NCBI GenBank assembly: GCA_002396005.1 | Contig: DGVW01000071.1 | Location: 1 to 41,582, forward strand | DNA from: Oribacterium sp. UBA4274 | Lineage (GTDB): Bacteria; Bacillota; Clostridia; Lachnospirales; Lachnospiraceae | Length of the DNA stretch: 41,582 bases | Reading direction: 5' to 3' | Shown here: positions 31,494-41,379 of the stretch, piece by piece | Layout: each line of letters begins with the position of its first letter | How positions within the stretch are numbered: position 1 is the stretch's first letter | Position numbers and translations under genes: made by a program | The notes under the pieces: model-generated | What the model was told of the DNA's origin: nothing | The model's database searches: none | The model's input: only the letters and a program-made list of their open reading frames with translations

Positions 31494-32727
31494 ACTTTCA
31501 AAAGCAGAACGTGAAGCTGAGGATGCGCGCATCCTCAGTGATTTTCCTATTTTGGACGGAAGCTTTGTATACCTTGATAATGGAGCAACAACTCAGAAGC
31601 CAAAGGCTGTTCTCGATGCAGTAAACAACTACTATTTGTCCATGAATGCCAATCCTATGCGTGGACTATACAAGCTAAGCATCGCAGCTACAGATGCTTA
31701 TGAAGAGGCTCGTGATACTGTTCGTTCATTTATAAACGCGCCTTCCCGGGAAGAGATCATCTTTACAAGAAATGCCACAGAGGGACTTAATCTCATAGCC
31801 TATACATATGGCAGAGCATTCATAAAAGAGGGTGACGAAATAGTGATCACTATCATGGAGCATCACAGCAACATGATTCCCTGGCAGCAGCTATGTAAAG
31901 AGAAAGGTGCCAAACTTACATATATCCTGCCGGATGAGGACGGAACCATAGCAGAAGAAAAGTTCCGCTCCTACATGAATCCTCATGTAAAGCTTGTATC
32001 CATGACTCATATTTCCAATGTACTAGGTGTAAAGAATGACATTAAGACATTTGCACGTATAGCACATGAAAACGGAGCGGTATTTGTATGTGACGGTGCG
32101 CAGTCTATTCCTCATACAAAGGTTGATGTTCAGGATCTCGATGTGGATTTTCTTTCCTTCTCAGGTCACAAAATTTATGCTCCGATGGGAATAGGCGTAG
32201 TATACGGCAGAAAAGCTTTACTTGAAAAGATGCCTCCTTTCCTTTTTGGAGGAGAGATGATAGAGTATGTCACAACTGAAGGCGCTACCTGGAACGAACT
32301 TCCTCATAAGTTCGAAGCCGGTACTGTAAATGACGGCGGTGCTGTCGGTTTAAGCGCAGCTATAAAATATGTAAACTCTATAGGCTTTGACCGTATTGAG
32401 GAACGAGAATATCATCTCACAAAGATGATGATGGAAGAGATGCAGACGCTGCCATATGTGCATATCCTCGGTTCAGATAAACCGGAAAATCATCATGGTA
32501 TAGTTACCTTCACCATTGACGGCGTACATCCACATGATATCGCAGCAATATTTGACGAGCATGATGTAGACATTCGCGCAGGACATCACTGTGCACAGCC
32601 ACTCATGAAATTCTGTCATACACCTAGTACCGTAAGAGCAAGTATCGGACTCTATAATACTGAGGACGATGTAATAAAGTTTATTGATGCCTTGAAACAG
32701 ATTCGAGGAGAAATGGGTTATAAATAA
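31486..32727 (+). CDS. sufS: Cysteine desulfurase SufS
   Basis: The 413-residue PLP enzyme supplies sulfur from cysteine. It carries YLDNGATTQKP, the PLP lysine Lys229 in SGHKIYAPMG, and the persulfide-forming Cys369 in RAGHHCAQP, with Asp203 in the cofactor pocket. It overlaps sufD by eight bases and shares TAATG with sufU, so translation is coupled. Confidence 0.96.
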   Translation: MTELSKAEREAEDARILSDFPILDGSFVYLDNGATTQKPKAVLDAVNNYYLSMNANPMRGLYKLSIAATDAYEEARDTVRSFINAPSREEIIFTRNATEGLNLIAYTYGRAFIKEGDEIVITIMEHHSNMIPWQQLCKEKGAKLTYILPDEDGTIAEEKFRSYMNPHVKLVSMTHISNVLGVKNDIKTFARIAHENGAVFVCDGAQSIPHTKVDVQDLDVDFLSFSGHKIYAPMGIGVVYGRKALLEKMPPFLFGGEMIEYVTTEGATWNELPHKFEAGTVNDGGAVGLSAAIKYVNSIGFDRIEEREYHLTKMMMEEMQTLPYVHILGSDKPENHHGIVTFTIDGVHPHDIAAIFDEHDVDIRAGHHCAQPLMKFCHTPSTVRASIGLYNTEDDVIKFIDALKQIRGEMGYK

Positions 32728-33194
32728 TGGCAAGTACGTTTTACAATGAGATTTTAACAGATCACAACATCAACCCGACACACAAGTACAAGATGGAGGA
32801 TGCAACTTTTTCTCTTGAAGGTGTCAATCCAAGCTGCGGCGATGATGTTGTTCTTTATTTAAAGGTCAACGATCAGAATATGATTGAGGAGGCCTCATTC
32901 TTCGGAGATGGCTGTGCCATATCTCAGGCAAGTGCTGATATGATGTGTGATCTCATCATAGGACGCTCCAAAGAAGATGCTTTGAGACTTTCTGATATCT
33001 TCCTTCGTATGATCAAGGACACAATCACTCCTGAGGAAAAAGAAGAGTTGGAAGAAGCCGGCATACTTGAAGATATCCACCACATGCCTGCACGAGTTAA
33101 GTGCGCGGTTCTGGGATGGCATACCATGGGTCAGATTTTCCGTGATGCTGACGAGGGAAAGATAGACAAGTACGACGGCAAGTTTGAGCAGTGA
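32727..33194 (+). CDS. sufU: Sulfur-transfer protein SufU
   Basis: The 155-residue protein has the zinc/sulfur site of SufU: Cys37 and Asp39 in NPSCGDD, Cys63 in GDGCAIS and Cys126 in RVKCAVLGWHT. SufU accepts persulfide from SufS in Firmicutes. It is the last gene of the operon. No clear terminator precedes the next gene. Confidence 0.96.
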   Translation: MASTFYNEILTDHNINPTHKYKMEDATFSLEGVNPSCGDDVVLYLKVNDQNMIEEASFFGDGCAISQASADMMCDLIIGRSKEDALRLSDIFLRMIKDTITPEEKEELEEAGILEDIHHMPARVKCAVLGWHTMGQIFRDADEGKIDKYDGKFEQ

Positions 33195-33232
33195 TACATA
33201 AAATCTGATTTAAAATAATATTCTGTCAGCAC

Positions 33233-33261
33233 TTGTATTATTGAGTGAAATAAACTAAAAT
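33233..33261 (+). promoter_or_regulatory. Candidate promoter of the RpiB-like gene
   Basis: TTGTAT (33233-33238), 17 bases, TAAAAT (33256-33261), in the 115-base gap after sufU. Confidence 0.45.
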
Positions 33262-33309
33262 AGCCTTTAGTAAATCGGTTAACCATTAACCAAAAGGAGA
33301 TTAGTGATC

Positions 33310-33951
33310 ATGAGAATTGCATTAATAAACGAAAACTCTCAGGCAGCCAAGAACGCTGTTATCTACAATTCACTCAAGACAGTTGCAGACCAAAAGGGCT
33401 ATACTGTTGATAATTACGGCATGTATTCTGCAGATGATGCTGCACAGCTTACATATGTTCAGAACGGTATTCTTGCAGCAGTACTTCTCAACAGCGGTGC
33501 TGCAGATTTTGTTGTTACAGGATGTGGAACCGGTGAAGGTGCCATGCTTGCCCTCAACTCATTCCCTGGCGTTATCTGCGGACATGTAGAGGATCCACTT
33601 GATGCATTTACATTTGCACAGATCAATGATGGAAATGCAGTAGCACTTCCATTTGCACTCAAGTTCGGATGGGGCGGAGACTTAAATCTCATTTACATCT
33701 TTGAGAAACTCTTCTCACAGCCATTCGGAGGTGGATACCCACCAGAGAGACGTGAGCCTGAGCAGAGAAACAAGAAGATTCTCGATGAGGTTCGCAGACA
33801 TACATTAAGACAGGATCTCGTAGAAGTTCTTAAGGAGCTGGATCCTGAGCTTGTAAAGGGTGCTTTCCAAGGAGAGCACTTCAAGGAGCTTTTCTTTGCA
33901 AACTGCAAGGATGAAAAGATCGGTGCATACATCAAGTCTATAGTAGGTTAA
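33310..33951 (+). CDS. RpiB/LacAB-family sugar-phosphate isomerase
   Basis: The 213-residue protein resembles the RpiB/LacA/LacB family, which interconverts sugar phosphates. Visible blocks are MRIALINENSQAAKN, VVTGCGTGEGAMLALN and FAQINDGNAVALPFALKFGWGGDL. The substrate cannot be assigned. Ordinary RpiB is about 150 residues, so this belongs to a longer group with a helical C-terminus. I chose the ATG at 33310; a GTG at 33304 is also in frame, and AGGAG at 33295-33299 could serve either. A terminator follows. Confidence 0.85.
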   Translation: MRIALINENSQAAKNAVIYNSLKTVADQKGYTVDNYGMYSADDAAQLTYVQNGILAAVLLNSGAADFVVTGCGTGEGAMLALNSFPGVICGHVEDPLDAFTFAQINDGNAVALPFALKFGWGGDLNLIYIFEKLFSQPFGGGYPPERREPEQRNKKILDEVRRHTLRQDLVEVLKELDPELVKGAFQGEHFKELFFANCKDEKIGAYIKSIVG

Positions 33952-33973
33952 TTTTATACCAGTAATTAAGCAT

Positions 33974-34009
33974 AAGTTCAGCCGGATTCACTCCGACTGA
34001 ACTTTTTTT
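33974..34009 (+). terminator. Terminator after the RpiB-like gene
   Basis: AAGTTCAG-CCGGA pairs with TCCGA-CTGAACTT, with one internal mismatch, and is followed by TTTTT. Confidence 0.88.
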
Positions 34010-34048
34010 CATACAGTAAACCGACATGAATTTGTAAGTCTCATTACG

Positions 34049-34077
34049 TTGCATAGGTAAAAACTGCCTTGTATAAT
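34049..34077 (+). promoter_or_regulatory. Promoter of the class A PBP gene
   Basis: TTGCAT (34049-34054), 17 bases, TATAAT (34072-34077). Confidence 0.7.
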
Positions 34078-34119
34078 TAAAATGTTTTATTATGGGTAAC
34101 TATATATACGCCCTTATTT

Positions 34120-34137
34120 AAAGTGATATATCACTTT
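34120..34137. promoter_or_regulatory. 18-base palindrome in the PBP leader
   Basis: AAAGTGATATATCACTTT is perfectly symmetric, about 36 bases past the expected transcription start and immediately before the ribosome-binding site. It could be an operator or an RNA hairpin that masks initiation. Confidence 0.5.
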
Positions 34138-34150
34138 AGGCAGGAATTAC

Positions 34151-36781
34151 ATGACAAATTACACTAAATACAATATCGAAAAAACTATTGATGCTTTAGA
34201 CGATACAAAAGGAAAGATCGGTCACCGTATTACACATTTTTTTCAAATGTCGCTCCTCCTCGGTGCAGTATTCAGCGGTATCATAGCTTCATCTTTTGGC
34301 TTTGGTATGTTCCGCGGCATCCTTGATTCTGCTCCGGATCTGGATTCAATACATGTAGGCCCTACAGCCTATGCTTCCAAAGTACTTGATACAGAAGGAC
34401 ATGTTACGGCAACCCTTGTACAGGAGGGTTCAAACCGTGAGAGAGTCACTTTCGAACAGCTGCCCGAGGACCTTATCAACGCCTTTGTTGCCATAGAGGA
34501 TGAACGTTTCTGGACTCACAACGGTATCGATATAAAGTCTATAATGCGTGCCGTGCGCGGAGTTGTTTCAGATGATTCTTCAGCCGGCGGTGGTTCCACC
34601 ATCACTCAGCAGCTCATCAAAAACAATGTATTCGGAGGAGGTCTTAACGAGGGACAATTTGAGAAGTATGTTCGTAAGTTCCAGGAGCAGTATCTGGCAC
34701 TTGAACTGGAGAACCAGCCCGATATGTCCAAGGAATCCATCAAAAAAAGTATCATCACCGAGTACCTGAACACCATAAATCTTGGTTCCAACACGCTTGG
34801 TGTCAAGGTTGCTGCAAGAAGATATTTCAACAAAGAAGTTAATACATTAACATTATCGGAATGTGCTGTAATTGCAGCAATAACCAAAAATCCTTCAGCT
34901 CTCAATCCTATAACTCATCCTGAACATAACAGCGAACGTCGAGCTCAGATCTTGTCCAATATGCTGGAACAGGGTTATATAGATGAAACACGGTATAAAG
35001 AGGCTTTAGCTGACGATGTGTATTCCCGCATAAAGGATGTTGATACTCAAAAGGCGGCAGAGGGTAATGAACCCTACTCATACTTTGTGGATGAACTTAC
35101 AGAACAAGTGGTTGATGAACTGCAGGAGCGTCTCGGTTACAGTAAGGAAGACGCGACACACCTGTTGTACTCAGGAGGTCTGACCATATATTCAACACAA
35201 GACCCTGCTTTGCAGGCTATCGTTGATGAAGAGGTCAATAATCCGGAAAACTATGATACCGTCAAGTATTCTATCACATGGCGTTACACTGTCCGTCATG
35301 AAGATGGCACAATAGTCAATTACTCCGAGAAAGACCTGCTTCGTTATATCAGAGAGGTCAGAGGTATTTCCTTTAACGGTCTCTTTAAGTCTGAGGAGTC
35401 CGCCAAAACCTACATTGAAGAGTACAAGGCTGAATTGCTTTCTGACACGGATGTTGAACTGGGTGAAAATTATTTCGCCACATTAGAGCCACAGGTATCT
35501 TTCGTACTTATGGATCAGCATACAGGTCAAGTCAAGGCCATCAGCGGCGGCCGTGGAGAGAAGCGTTATTCACTTTCTCTGAACCGTGCCACCAATACTC
35601 TGAGACAGCCTGGTTCAACTTTCAAGGTAGTTTCCAGCTTTGCTCCGGCCATCGACCTCTATGGTGCCACACTTGCAACGCCTTTTTATGACGGTGAGTA
35701 TACTCTCGGAGAAAAGACATTCAGAAACTGGTACAGTTCCGGTTACCTTGGATACCAGACCATCCGTGACGGTATCATTTACTCACTGAATATCGTTGCG
35801 GTAAGATGTCTTATGGAACAGCTTGATCCACACAGAGGACGATTATATGCAGAAAATATGGGTATAACTTCCCTGGTTGATGAAGACGAGAATCCGGCAC
35901 TTGCCCTCGGCGGTCTTACAAACGGTGTCACAAACCTTGAACTCACTCAGGCTTATGCTACTATTGCCAATGGAGGAAAATTCAACAAAGCCAAGTTCTT
36001 TACCCAGATCATCGATCAGGATGGTAATGTCCTCATCGATACAACACAGGATGAAGCAAGGCAGGCCATGAAGGCTAGCACTGCATTCCTTCTGACAGAC
36101 GCCATGAGTCAGTCCATGCTTCCTAACCGTGCTTTCTCAGGCTCCATAAATGTTAACTCCACTTCAACAAGAGCTCATTTTGATGGCATGAGTCTGGCCG
36201 GAAAGTCCGGAACCACTACTAAGGATGTTGACATCTGGTTTGTAGGTTTCTCTCCATATTACATTGCAGGGGTATGGGGTGGATGTGATGAAAACCAGCC
36301 GCTCATAGACAAGGCAAGCGGAGAGTACAACGGAGGATCAGGCTTCCATAAGGACATATGGCGTAAAATCATGGAGCGTGTTCATGAAGGATTACCGGAT
36401 ATTGGTTTCGAGCAGCCTGATGGCATAGTACAGGCCAAAGTTTGCCGCAAGTCAGGTAAACTTCCTATAAACGGATGTTACAATGATTACCGCGGAAGTG
36501 CAGTTATAACAGAATATTTTGCCGAAGGCACAGTTCCTACCGATAATTGTGACAAACACTATAAGTCAGGTGGCATTAAGGTTCCTGATGATGAGGATTA
36601 CGGAACAGACGATGGCTATTTCAGCCGCAGCAGATCTTCGTCTTCCTCTTCATCATCCACCTCTGAAACTCAGGCCACTGTAGAAACTACTGCAGAAGCG
36701 CCTGTACAGACTCAGGAATACGGCCCAAGCGCCGGGCCATCCCATGGAGTTATAGAAGCGCCGGTTGTAGTCATTGACTGA
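34151..36781 (+). CDS. Class A penicillin-binding protein (PBP1a-like)
   Basis: The 876-residue bifunctional enzyme builds and cross-links peptidoglycan. A short cytoplasmic N-terminus and a membrane helix (about 33-54) precede a GT51 transglycosylase domain (Glu116 in AIEDERFWTHNG; SAGGGSTITQQL). The transpeptidase domain has S489-T-F-K492, S545-L-N547 and K685-S-G-T688. The C-terminus after about 800 is Ser/Thr/Glu/Pro-rich. The membrane helix should leave most of the protein outside. It is a single gene with its own promoter and palindrome. Confidence 0.93.
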   Translation: MTNYTKYNIEKTIDALDDTKGKIGHRITHFFQMSLLLGAVFSGIIASSFGFGMFRGILDSAPDLDSIHVGPTAYASKVLDTEGHVTATLVQEGSNRERVTFEQLPEDLINAFVAIEDERFWTHNGIDIKSIMRAVRGVVSDDSSAGGGSTITQQLIKNNVFGGGLNEGQFEKYVRKFQEQYLALELENQPDMSKESIKKSIITEYLNTINLGSNTLGVKVAARRYFNKEVNTLTLSECAVIAAITKNPSALNPITHPEHNSERRAQILSNMLEQGYIDETRYKEALADDVYSRIKDVDTQKAAEGNEPYSYFVDELTEQVVDELQERLGYSKEDATHLLYSGGLTIYSTQDPALQAIVDEEVNNPENYDTVKYSITWRYTVRHEDGTIVNYSEKDLLRYIREVRGISFNGLFKSEESAKTYIEEYKAELLSDTDVELGENYFATLEPQVSFVLMDQHTGQVKAISGGRGEKRYSLSLNRATNTLRQPGSTFKVVSSFAPAIDLYGATLATPFYDGEYTLGEKTFRNWYSSGYLGYQTIRDGIIYSLNIVAVRCLMEQLDPHRGRLYAENMGITSLVDEDENPALALGGLTNGVTNLELTQAYATIANGGKFNKAKFFTQIIDQDGNVLIDTTQDEARQAMKASTAFLLTDAMSQSMLPNRAFSGSINVNSTSTRAHFDGMSLAGKSGTTTKDVDIWFVGFSPYYIAGVWGGCDENQPLIDKASGEYNGGSGFHKDIWRKIMERVHEGLPDIGFEQPDGIVQAKVCRKSGKLPINGCYNDYRGSAVITEYFAEGTVPTDNCDKHYKSGGIKVPDDEDYGTDDGYFSRSRSSSSSSSSTSETQATVETTAEAPVQTQEYGPSAGPSHGVIEAPVVVID

Positions 36782-36865
36782 TTGCCGCACTATGATTAAA
36801 CTATCTTTACATAGTTATATATGTCATTGTTAAATCGCTTTTAGATTAAACATCTATACACTTTG

Positions 36866-36893
36866 TACCCATCTCATTCGAGATGGGTATTTT
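36866..36893 (+). terminator. Terminator overlapping the next gene's leader
   Basis: TACCCATCTC (36866-36875) pairs with GAGATGGGTA (36880-36889), followed by TTTT. The AAAGGA ribosome-binding site of the next gene begins immediately after, so this hairpin ends PBP transcripts or attenuates entry into the next gene. Confidence 0.75.
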
Positions 36894-36905
36894 AAAGGAT
36901 TGAAT

Positions 36906-37520
36906 ATGAAATACATCAAAGATTACGCTACAGGCACCTATGAAGAAAAAAAATCAAAATTTATAGGAGAAATATTTCCAATCAAAAGTGAAGAAGAAGC
37001 ACAGGAACATATTGCTGCAATACGTAAAAAATATTACGATGCCCGTCATCATTGCTACGCTTATGTACTCGGCGAAAACTACGAGACGGTAAAACAATCA
37101 GATGATGGCGAACCATCACAAACTGCCGGCATGCCTATATTAAATGTACTAAAAGGGGCAGAAATTCACGATGCACTTATTGTAGTCACCAGATACTTCG
37201 GAGGTACTCTTTTGGGAACCGGAGGGTTAGTCCGCAGCTATACCAACGCAAGTAAAGCAGCCATAGAAGCGGCAGTTGTCCTTAGTGCAGTCACAGGCTA
37301 TAAAGCCGTGGCAGAAATACCATACACATTGGTCGGAAAAATAAAATATTACACTGAAACAGAAGGTATCACGGAAGCAGAAGCAGAGTACGGAAACAAC
37401 GTAAAAATGACATGGTATGTTCCGGATGATAAGCTTTCCGCATTTCAAAATCAAATACAGGAGTTGTCAGGAGGAAGTATTACTCTTGCAATCGATAAAC
37501 ACCGGTGGTATAATGCGTAA
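36906..37520 (+). CDS. IMPACT-family protein (YigZ/YvyE-like)
   Basis: The 204-residue protein begins with the ATG at 36906, six bases after AAAGGA; an in-frame TTG at 36900 is rejected. It has the family signature KKSKFIGEI, DARHHCYAYVLG, QSDDGEPSQTAGMPIL and VVTRYFGGTLLGTGGLVRSY. UPF0029/IMPACT members have been linked to ribosome- or eIF2-kinase-associated roles in eukaryotes; the bacterial role is unsettled. typA follows within 57 bases and may share transcription. Confidence 0.92.
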   Translation: MKYIKDYATGTYEEKKSKFIGEIFPIKSEEEAQEHIAAIRKKYYDARHHCYAYVLGENYETVKQSDDGEPSQTAGMPILNVLKGAEIHDALIVVTRYFGGTLLGTGGLVRSYTNASKAAIEAAVVLSAVTGYKAVAEIPYTLVGKIKYYTETEGITEAEAEYGNNVKMTWYVPDDKLSAFQNQIQELSGGSITLAIDKHRWYNA

Positions 37521-37577
37521 GATTTTTTTGTTAATGAGAAGATTAAACTTCTTTAATGTTATATACGAGGTACAAGA

Positions 37578-39413
37578 ATGAAGCAAAAGAGAGAAAATAT
37601 TCGTAACATCGCTATCATCGCCCATGTAGACCATGGTAAAACAACACTTGTCGATGAACTTTTAAAGCAATCCGGTGTATTCCGTGACAATCAGGATGTA
37701 GGTATTCGTGTCATGGATTCAAACCCTCTTGAGCGAGAGAGAGGCATCACTATCCTTTCCAAGAACACTGCCGTTACTTATAAGGATACAAAGATCAACA
37801 TCATCGATACTCCGGGCCATGCTGACTTCGGTGGAGAAGTTGAGCGTATCTTAAAGATGGTAGACGGTGCTATCCTTCTCGTTGACGCATTTGAGGGACC
37901 TATGCCTCAGACACGTTTTGTACTTCAGAAAGCTTTGGATCTGAGACTTCCTGTACTTGTTGTAATCAATAAGATAGATAAACCACAGGCACGTCCTGAG
38001 GATGTAGAGGATGAAGTACTTGAGCTTATGATGGATCTCAATGCTTCAGACGAGCAGCTTGACTGCCCATTCCTTTATGCTTCTTCAAAGGAAGGCTTCG
38101 CCAAGGCAAAGCTTACTGACGAGTCCAAGGATATGGAGCCGCTGTTCCAGGCTATCATTGATTACATCCCGGCTCCTGAGGGAGATGTTGATGCTGATAC
38201 TCAGATGCTTATCTCCACAATCGATTACAATGAGTTCGTTGGACGTATCGGTATCGGTAAGATTGAGAATGGTTCATTAAAGCTTAACCAGGATGCTTAT
38301 GTTGTTAACCACCATGATCCTGATAAGCGTACTAAAGTAAGAATCACAAAGCTTTATACATTTGACGGTCTCAGAAGAGTAGATGTTCAGGAAGCCCAGT
38401 GCGGTGAGATAGTTGCTATATCAGGTATCGAGGATCTCCATGTAGGTGATACAGTTATCACTGGCGATGCAGAAGCTATCCCATTCCAGAAGATTACAGA
38501 GCCAACTATCTCTATGGATTTCATCGTCAATGATTCTCCGCTTGCAGGACAGGAGGGTAAGTACGTTACATCAAGACATATCCGCGACCGTCTCATGCGT
38601 GAGCTTCAGACAGATGTATCTCTCCGTGTTGAGGAGACAGATTCCGCTGATACATTTAAGGTTTCAGGCCGTGGTGAGCTTCACCTTTCAGTTCTCATTG
38701 AGACTATGCGCCGTGAAGGCTTTGAGTTTGCAGTATCAAAGGCTGAGGTTATCTACAAGACCAACGAACAGGGCAAGAAGATGGAGCCTATGGAGATTGC
38801 TTATATCGATGTTCCTGAAGATTGTGCAGGTACAGTTATCCAGAAGCTTACTCAGCGTAAGGGTGTTCTCAATGGAATGAGCCCTCTTGCATCAGGCTAT
38901 ACTCGACTTGAGTTTGATATCCCATCACGTGGTCTCATTGGTTACAGAGGTGAGTTCATGACTGATACCAAGGGTAACGGTATCTTAAATACAGAGTTTG
39001 ATGGTTATGGTGAGTTCAGAGGCGAGCTTTCATATCGTCATCAGGGTTCTCTTATTGCTTTTGAGAATGGTGAGGCTGTTACTTATGGTCTTTTCCAGGC
39101 TCAGGCAAGAGGAACTCTTTTCATCGGACCTGGTGAGAAGGTTTACTCAGGCATGGTCATCGGACAGTCACCAAAGTCTGAGGATGTCGAGCTCAACGTA
39201 TGTAAGACAAAACACCTTACAAACACTCGTACATCATCTTCTGACGAAGCTCTCAAGCTTACACCAAAGAAAATCATGTCACTTGAGCAGTGCATCGACT
39301 TTATCGATACAGATGAGCTCCTTGAAGTAACACCAGAGAATCTTCGTATACGTAAGAAGATTCTTGATCCAACTCTTCGTAAGAGAGCCGGATTTGCCCG
39401 TAAGCAGGGTTGA
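37578..39413 (+). CDS. typA: Translational GTPase TypA/BipA
   Basis: The 611-residue GTPase has P-loop AHVDHGKTT, RERGITI, DTPGHADFGG and NKIDKPQARP, followed by domains II, III, V and the BipA-specific C-terminus. BipA binds the ribosome and affects assembly and stress adaptation. GAGG lies seven bases upstream of the ATG. A strong terminator follows. Confidence 0.96.
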   Translation: MKQKRENIRNIAIIAHVDHGKTTLVDELLKQSGVFRDNQDVGIRVMDSNPLERERGITILSKNTAVTYKDTKINIIDTPGHADFGGEVERILKMVDGAILLVDAFEGPMPQTRFVLQKALDLRLPVLVVINKIDKPQARPEDVEDEVLELMMDLNASDEQLDCPFLYASSKEGFAKAKLTDESKDMEPLFQAIIDYIPAPEGDVDADTQMLISTIDYNEFVGRIGIGKIENGSLKLNQDAYVVNHHDPDKRTKVRITKLYTFDGLRRVDVQEAQCGEIVAISGIEDLHVGDTVITGDAEAIPFQKITEPTISMDFIVNDSPLAGQEGKYVTSRHIRDRLMRELQTDVSLRVEETDSADTFKVSGRGELHLSVLIETMRREGFEFAVSKAEVIYKTNEQGKKMEPMEIAYIDVPEDCAGTVIQKLTQRKGVLNGMSPLASGYTRLEFDIPSRGLIGYRGEFMTDTKGNGILNTEFDGYGEFRGELSYRHQGSLIAFENGEAVTYGLFQAQARGTLFIGPGEKVYSGMVIGQSPKSEDVELNVCKTKHLTNTRTSSSDEALKLTPKKIMSLEQCIDFIDTDELLEVTPENLRIRKKILDPTLRKRAGFARKQG

Positions 39414-39526
39414 TGCATCTCCCGGATGTGTCATGAAGTCGGGATAAACCCCTATATCATATTCATAATGCATAAACCGTTTTACTATAAGTACTCCGGG
39501 TTATGCCAAAATAAATAAAATGTATA

Positions 39527-39558
39527 ACAGGCGGCAGATTTTCTGTCGCCTGTTTTTA
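39527..39558 (+). terminator. Terminator after typA
   Basis: ACAGGCGGCAG (39527-39537) pairs with CTGTCGCCTGT (39543-39553), with one G-T pair, and is followed by TTTTT. A TATAAT at 39569-39574 just after it is a probable -10 for dapA. Confidence 0.85.
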
Positions 39559-39626
39559 ATTCCTATTGTATAATAGGGAAAGTTTGGTGGTATTTTCTGA
39601 ACACACCATAAATAGCGGAGGTTATT

Positions 39627-40511
39627 ATGGCCATATTTAAAGGGGCAGGAGTAGCTCTTATTACTCCATTTTATGCTGATGGTTCTGTAAATTATGATAA
39701 ATTAGCCGAGATCATTGAGGATCAGATTATCGGAGGTACAGATGCAATCATCGCTTGCGGCACTACAGGTGAAGCATCTACCATGTCTGAAAAAGAACAC
39801 ATGGATGTAGTTCGTTTCATCATCGATAAGGTAAATCACCGCATTCCTGTTATTGCAGGCACAGGCAGCAATTGTACATCAACAGCTATTCAGCTTTCAA
39901 AAGAAGCAGAGGCAGCAGGCGCAGATGGTGTTCTTCTCGTAACTCCATATTACAACAAGGCAACACAGGAAGGTCTCATCAAACATTTCACAGCAATAGC
40001 TGAGGCCATTGATATTCCGTGTATTCTTTACAATATTCCATCAAGAACAGGTGTTACCATCCAGCCTGAGACAATGGCATACCTGTATAAAAACGTCAAA
40101 AATATAGTAGGTGTTAAGGATGCTACAGGAAATATCGAGATGAGTACCAAGCTTATGACTCTTGTAGACAGTGATTTTGCTCTCTACTCAGGAGATGACG
40201 ATGAGGTGGTTCCACTCTTATCGCTTGGCGGTTCAGGGGTTATTTCTGTTCTTTCCAATGTTGCTCCTAAAGAAACACATGACATCTGCCAGAAATGGTT
40301 TGATGGCGATATCAAGGGAGCACTTGATGCACAGCTCAGAGCATTCCCACTTATAAAGGCACTTTTTGCAGAAGTTAATCCTATTCCTGTCAAAGCAGCC
40401 ATGAATATTATGGGCAAGGATGTCGGTTCTATGAGGCTTCCTCTTACAGAAGCAACTGACAAGACCAAGGATCTTCTCAAGACAGAAATGGAAAAATTCG
40501 GTATTCTTTGA
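39627..40511 (+). CDS. dapA: 4-hydroxy-tetrahydrodipicolinate synthase
   Basis: The 294-residue enzyme condenses pyruvate with aspartate semialdehyde in lysine and peptidoglycan precursor synthesis. It has GTTGEASTM (Thr47, Thr48), YYNK, LYNIPSRTG (Tyr135) and the Schiff-base Lys164 in VGVKDATGN. GCGGAGG is just upstream. dapB starts 49 bases later, so the pair is an operon. No lysine riboswitch is visible in the 213-base leader. Confidence 0.96.
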   Translation: MAIFKGAGVALITPFYADGSVNYDKLAEIIEDQIIGGTDAIIACGTTGEASTMSEKEHMDVVRFIIDKVNHRIPVIAGTGSNCTSTAIQLSKEAEAAGADGVLLVTPYYNKATQEGLIKHFTAIAEAIDIPCILYNIPSRTGVTIQPETMAYLYKNVKNIVGVKDATGNIEMSTKLMTLVDSDFALYSGDDDEVVPLLSLGGSGVISVLSNVAPKETHDICQKWFDGDIKGALDAQLRAFPLIKALFAEVNPIPVKAAMNIMGKDVGSMRLPLTEATDKTKDLLKTEMEKFGIL

Positions 40512-40560
40512 TTCTTTCACTGCTGTATAGGTAAGTAGATAAAACTGAATGGAGAGAAAA

Positions 40561-41325
40561 ATGACAAAAGTACTTGTTTTCGGCGCCATGGGCGTTATGT
40601 GCAGAAATGTTGCAAACTGTGCCAAATCAATGGAAGATATTGAAGTAGTTGCAGGTGTTGACCGTGAGGAACATCTAGATGATCCTGCTTTCGGTTTTCC
40701 TATATATGACAGTTTTGATAAAGTCACAGAGGATTTTGATGTTATCATAGATTTCTCAGTAGCTCCGGCTATAGACACACTTCTTGACTATGTTGAGAAG
40801 ACAGGTAAGTCTTGCGTCCAGTGTACTACAGGTCTTTCAGAGGAGCAGCTTGCCCGTGTGAAAAAGATTTCCGAAAAAGCACCGATATTAAGAAGTGCAA
40901 ACATGTCTATCGGTGTAAACCTCCTTCTTTCACTTGTTAAGGAAGCAGCCAAAAAGCTCTACGAAAAAGGCTTTGATATTGATATCGTTGAGCAGCATCA
41001 CAGAAGAAAACAGGACGCTCCTTCAGGGACAGCCGTTGCTCTTGCTGACGCAGTAAACGAGGCTCTTGACAACAAGATGTCTTATGTTTATGACCGCTCA
41101 GACAGACGTATGGCACGCCCTCACGATGAGATTGGTATCAGTGCAGTTCGCGGTGGTACTATTGCCGGCGTTCATGATATCATCTTTGCCGGCGAAGATG
41201 AGGTCATCACCTTCAATCATACAGCTTACTCCAGAAACATTTTCGCAAACGGTGCCCTCAATGCAGCCAAGTTCCTAGATGGTAAGGCAGCAGGTCTTTA
41301 CTCCATGCAGGATGTTTTAGCATAA
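40561..41325 (+). CDS. dapB: 4-hydroxy-tetrahydrodipicolinate reductase
   Basis: The 254-residue enzyme carries out the next step after DapA using NAD(P)H. I start at the ATG at 40561; the ATG at 40549 sits beside the GGAGAG that acts as ribosome-binding site. The active-site block EQHHRRKQDAPSGTA (His146, His147, Lys150) is intact. The nucleotide loop reads GAMGVMC rather than the common GxxGRMG, so the usual Arg is Val. This may shift cofactor preference. Confidence 0.95.
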   Translation: MTKVLVFGAMGVMCRNVANCAKSMEDIEVVAGVDREEHLDDPAFGFPIYDSFDKVTEDFDVIIDFSVAPAIDTLLDYVEKTGKSCVQCTTGLSEEQLARVKKISEKAPILRSANMSIGVNLLLSLVKEAAKKLYEKGFDIDIVEQHHRRKQDAPSGTAVALADAVNEALDNKMSYVYDRSDRRMARPHDEIGISAVRGGTIAGVHDIIFAGEDEVITFNHTAYSRNIFANGALNAAKFLDGKAAGLYSMQDVLA

Positions 41326-41379
41326 AGCAATACATATTTTTTTCATCACTATTTTTGATTTATTTTAAAGGAGATCAAG

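Noticed and set aside
39414..39626. Possible lysine riboswitch ahead of dapA
   Set aside because: The region holds the typA terminator and a promoter-like -10, with no room or motifs for a lysine riboswitch.
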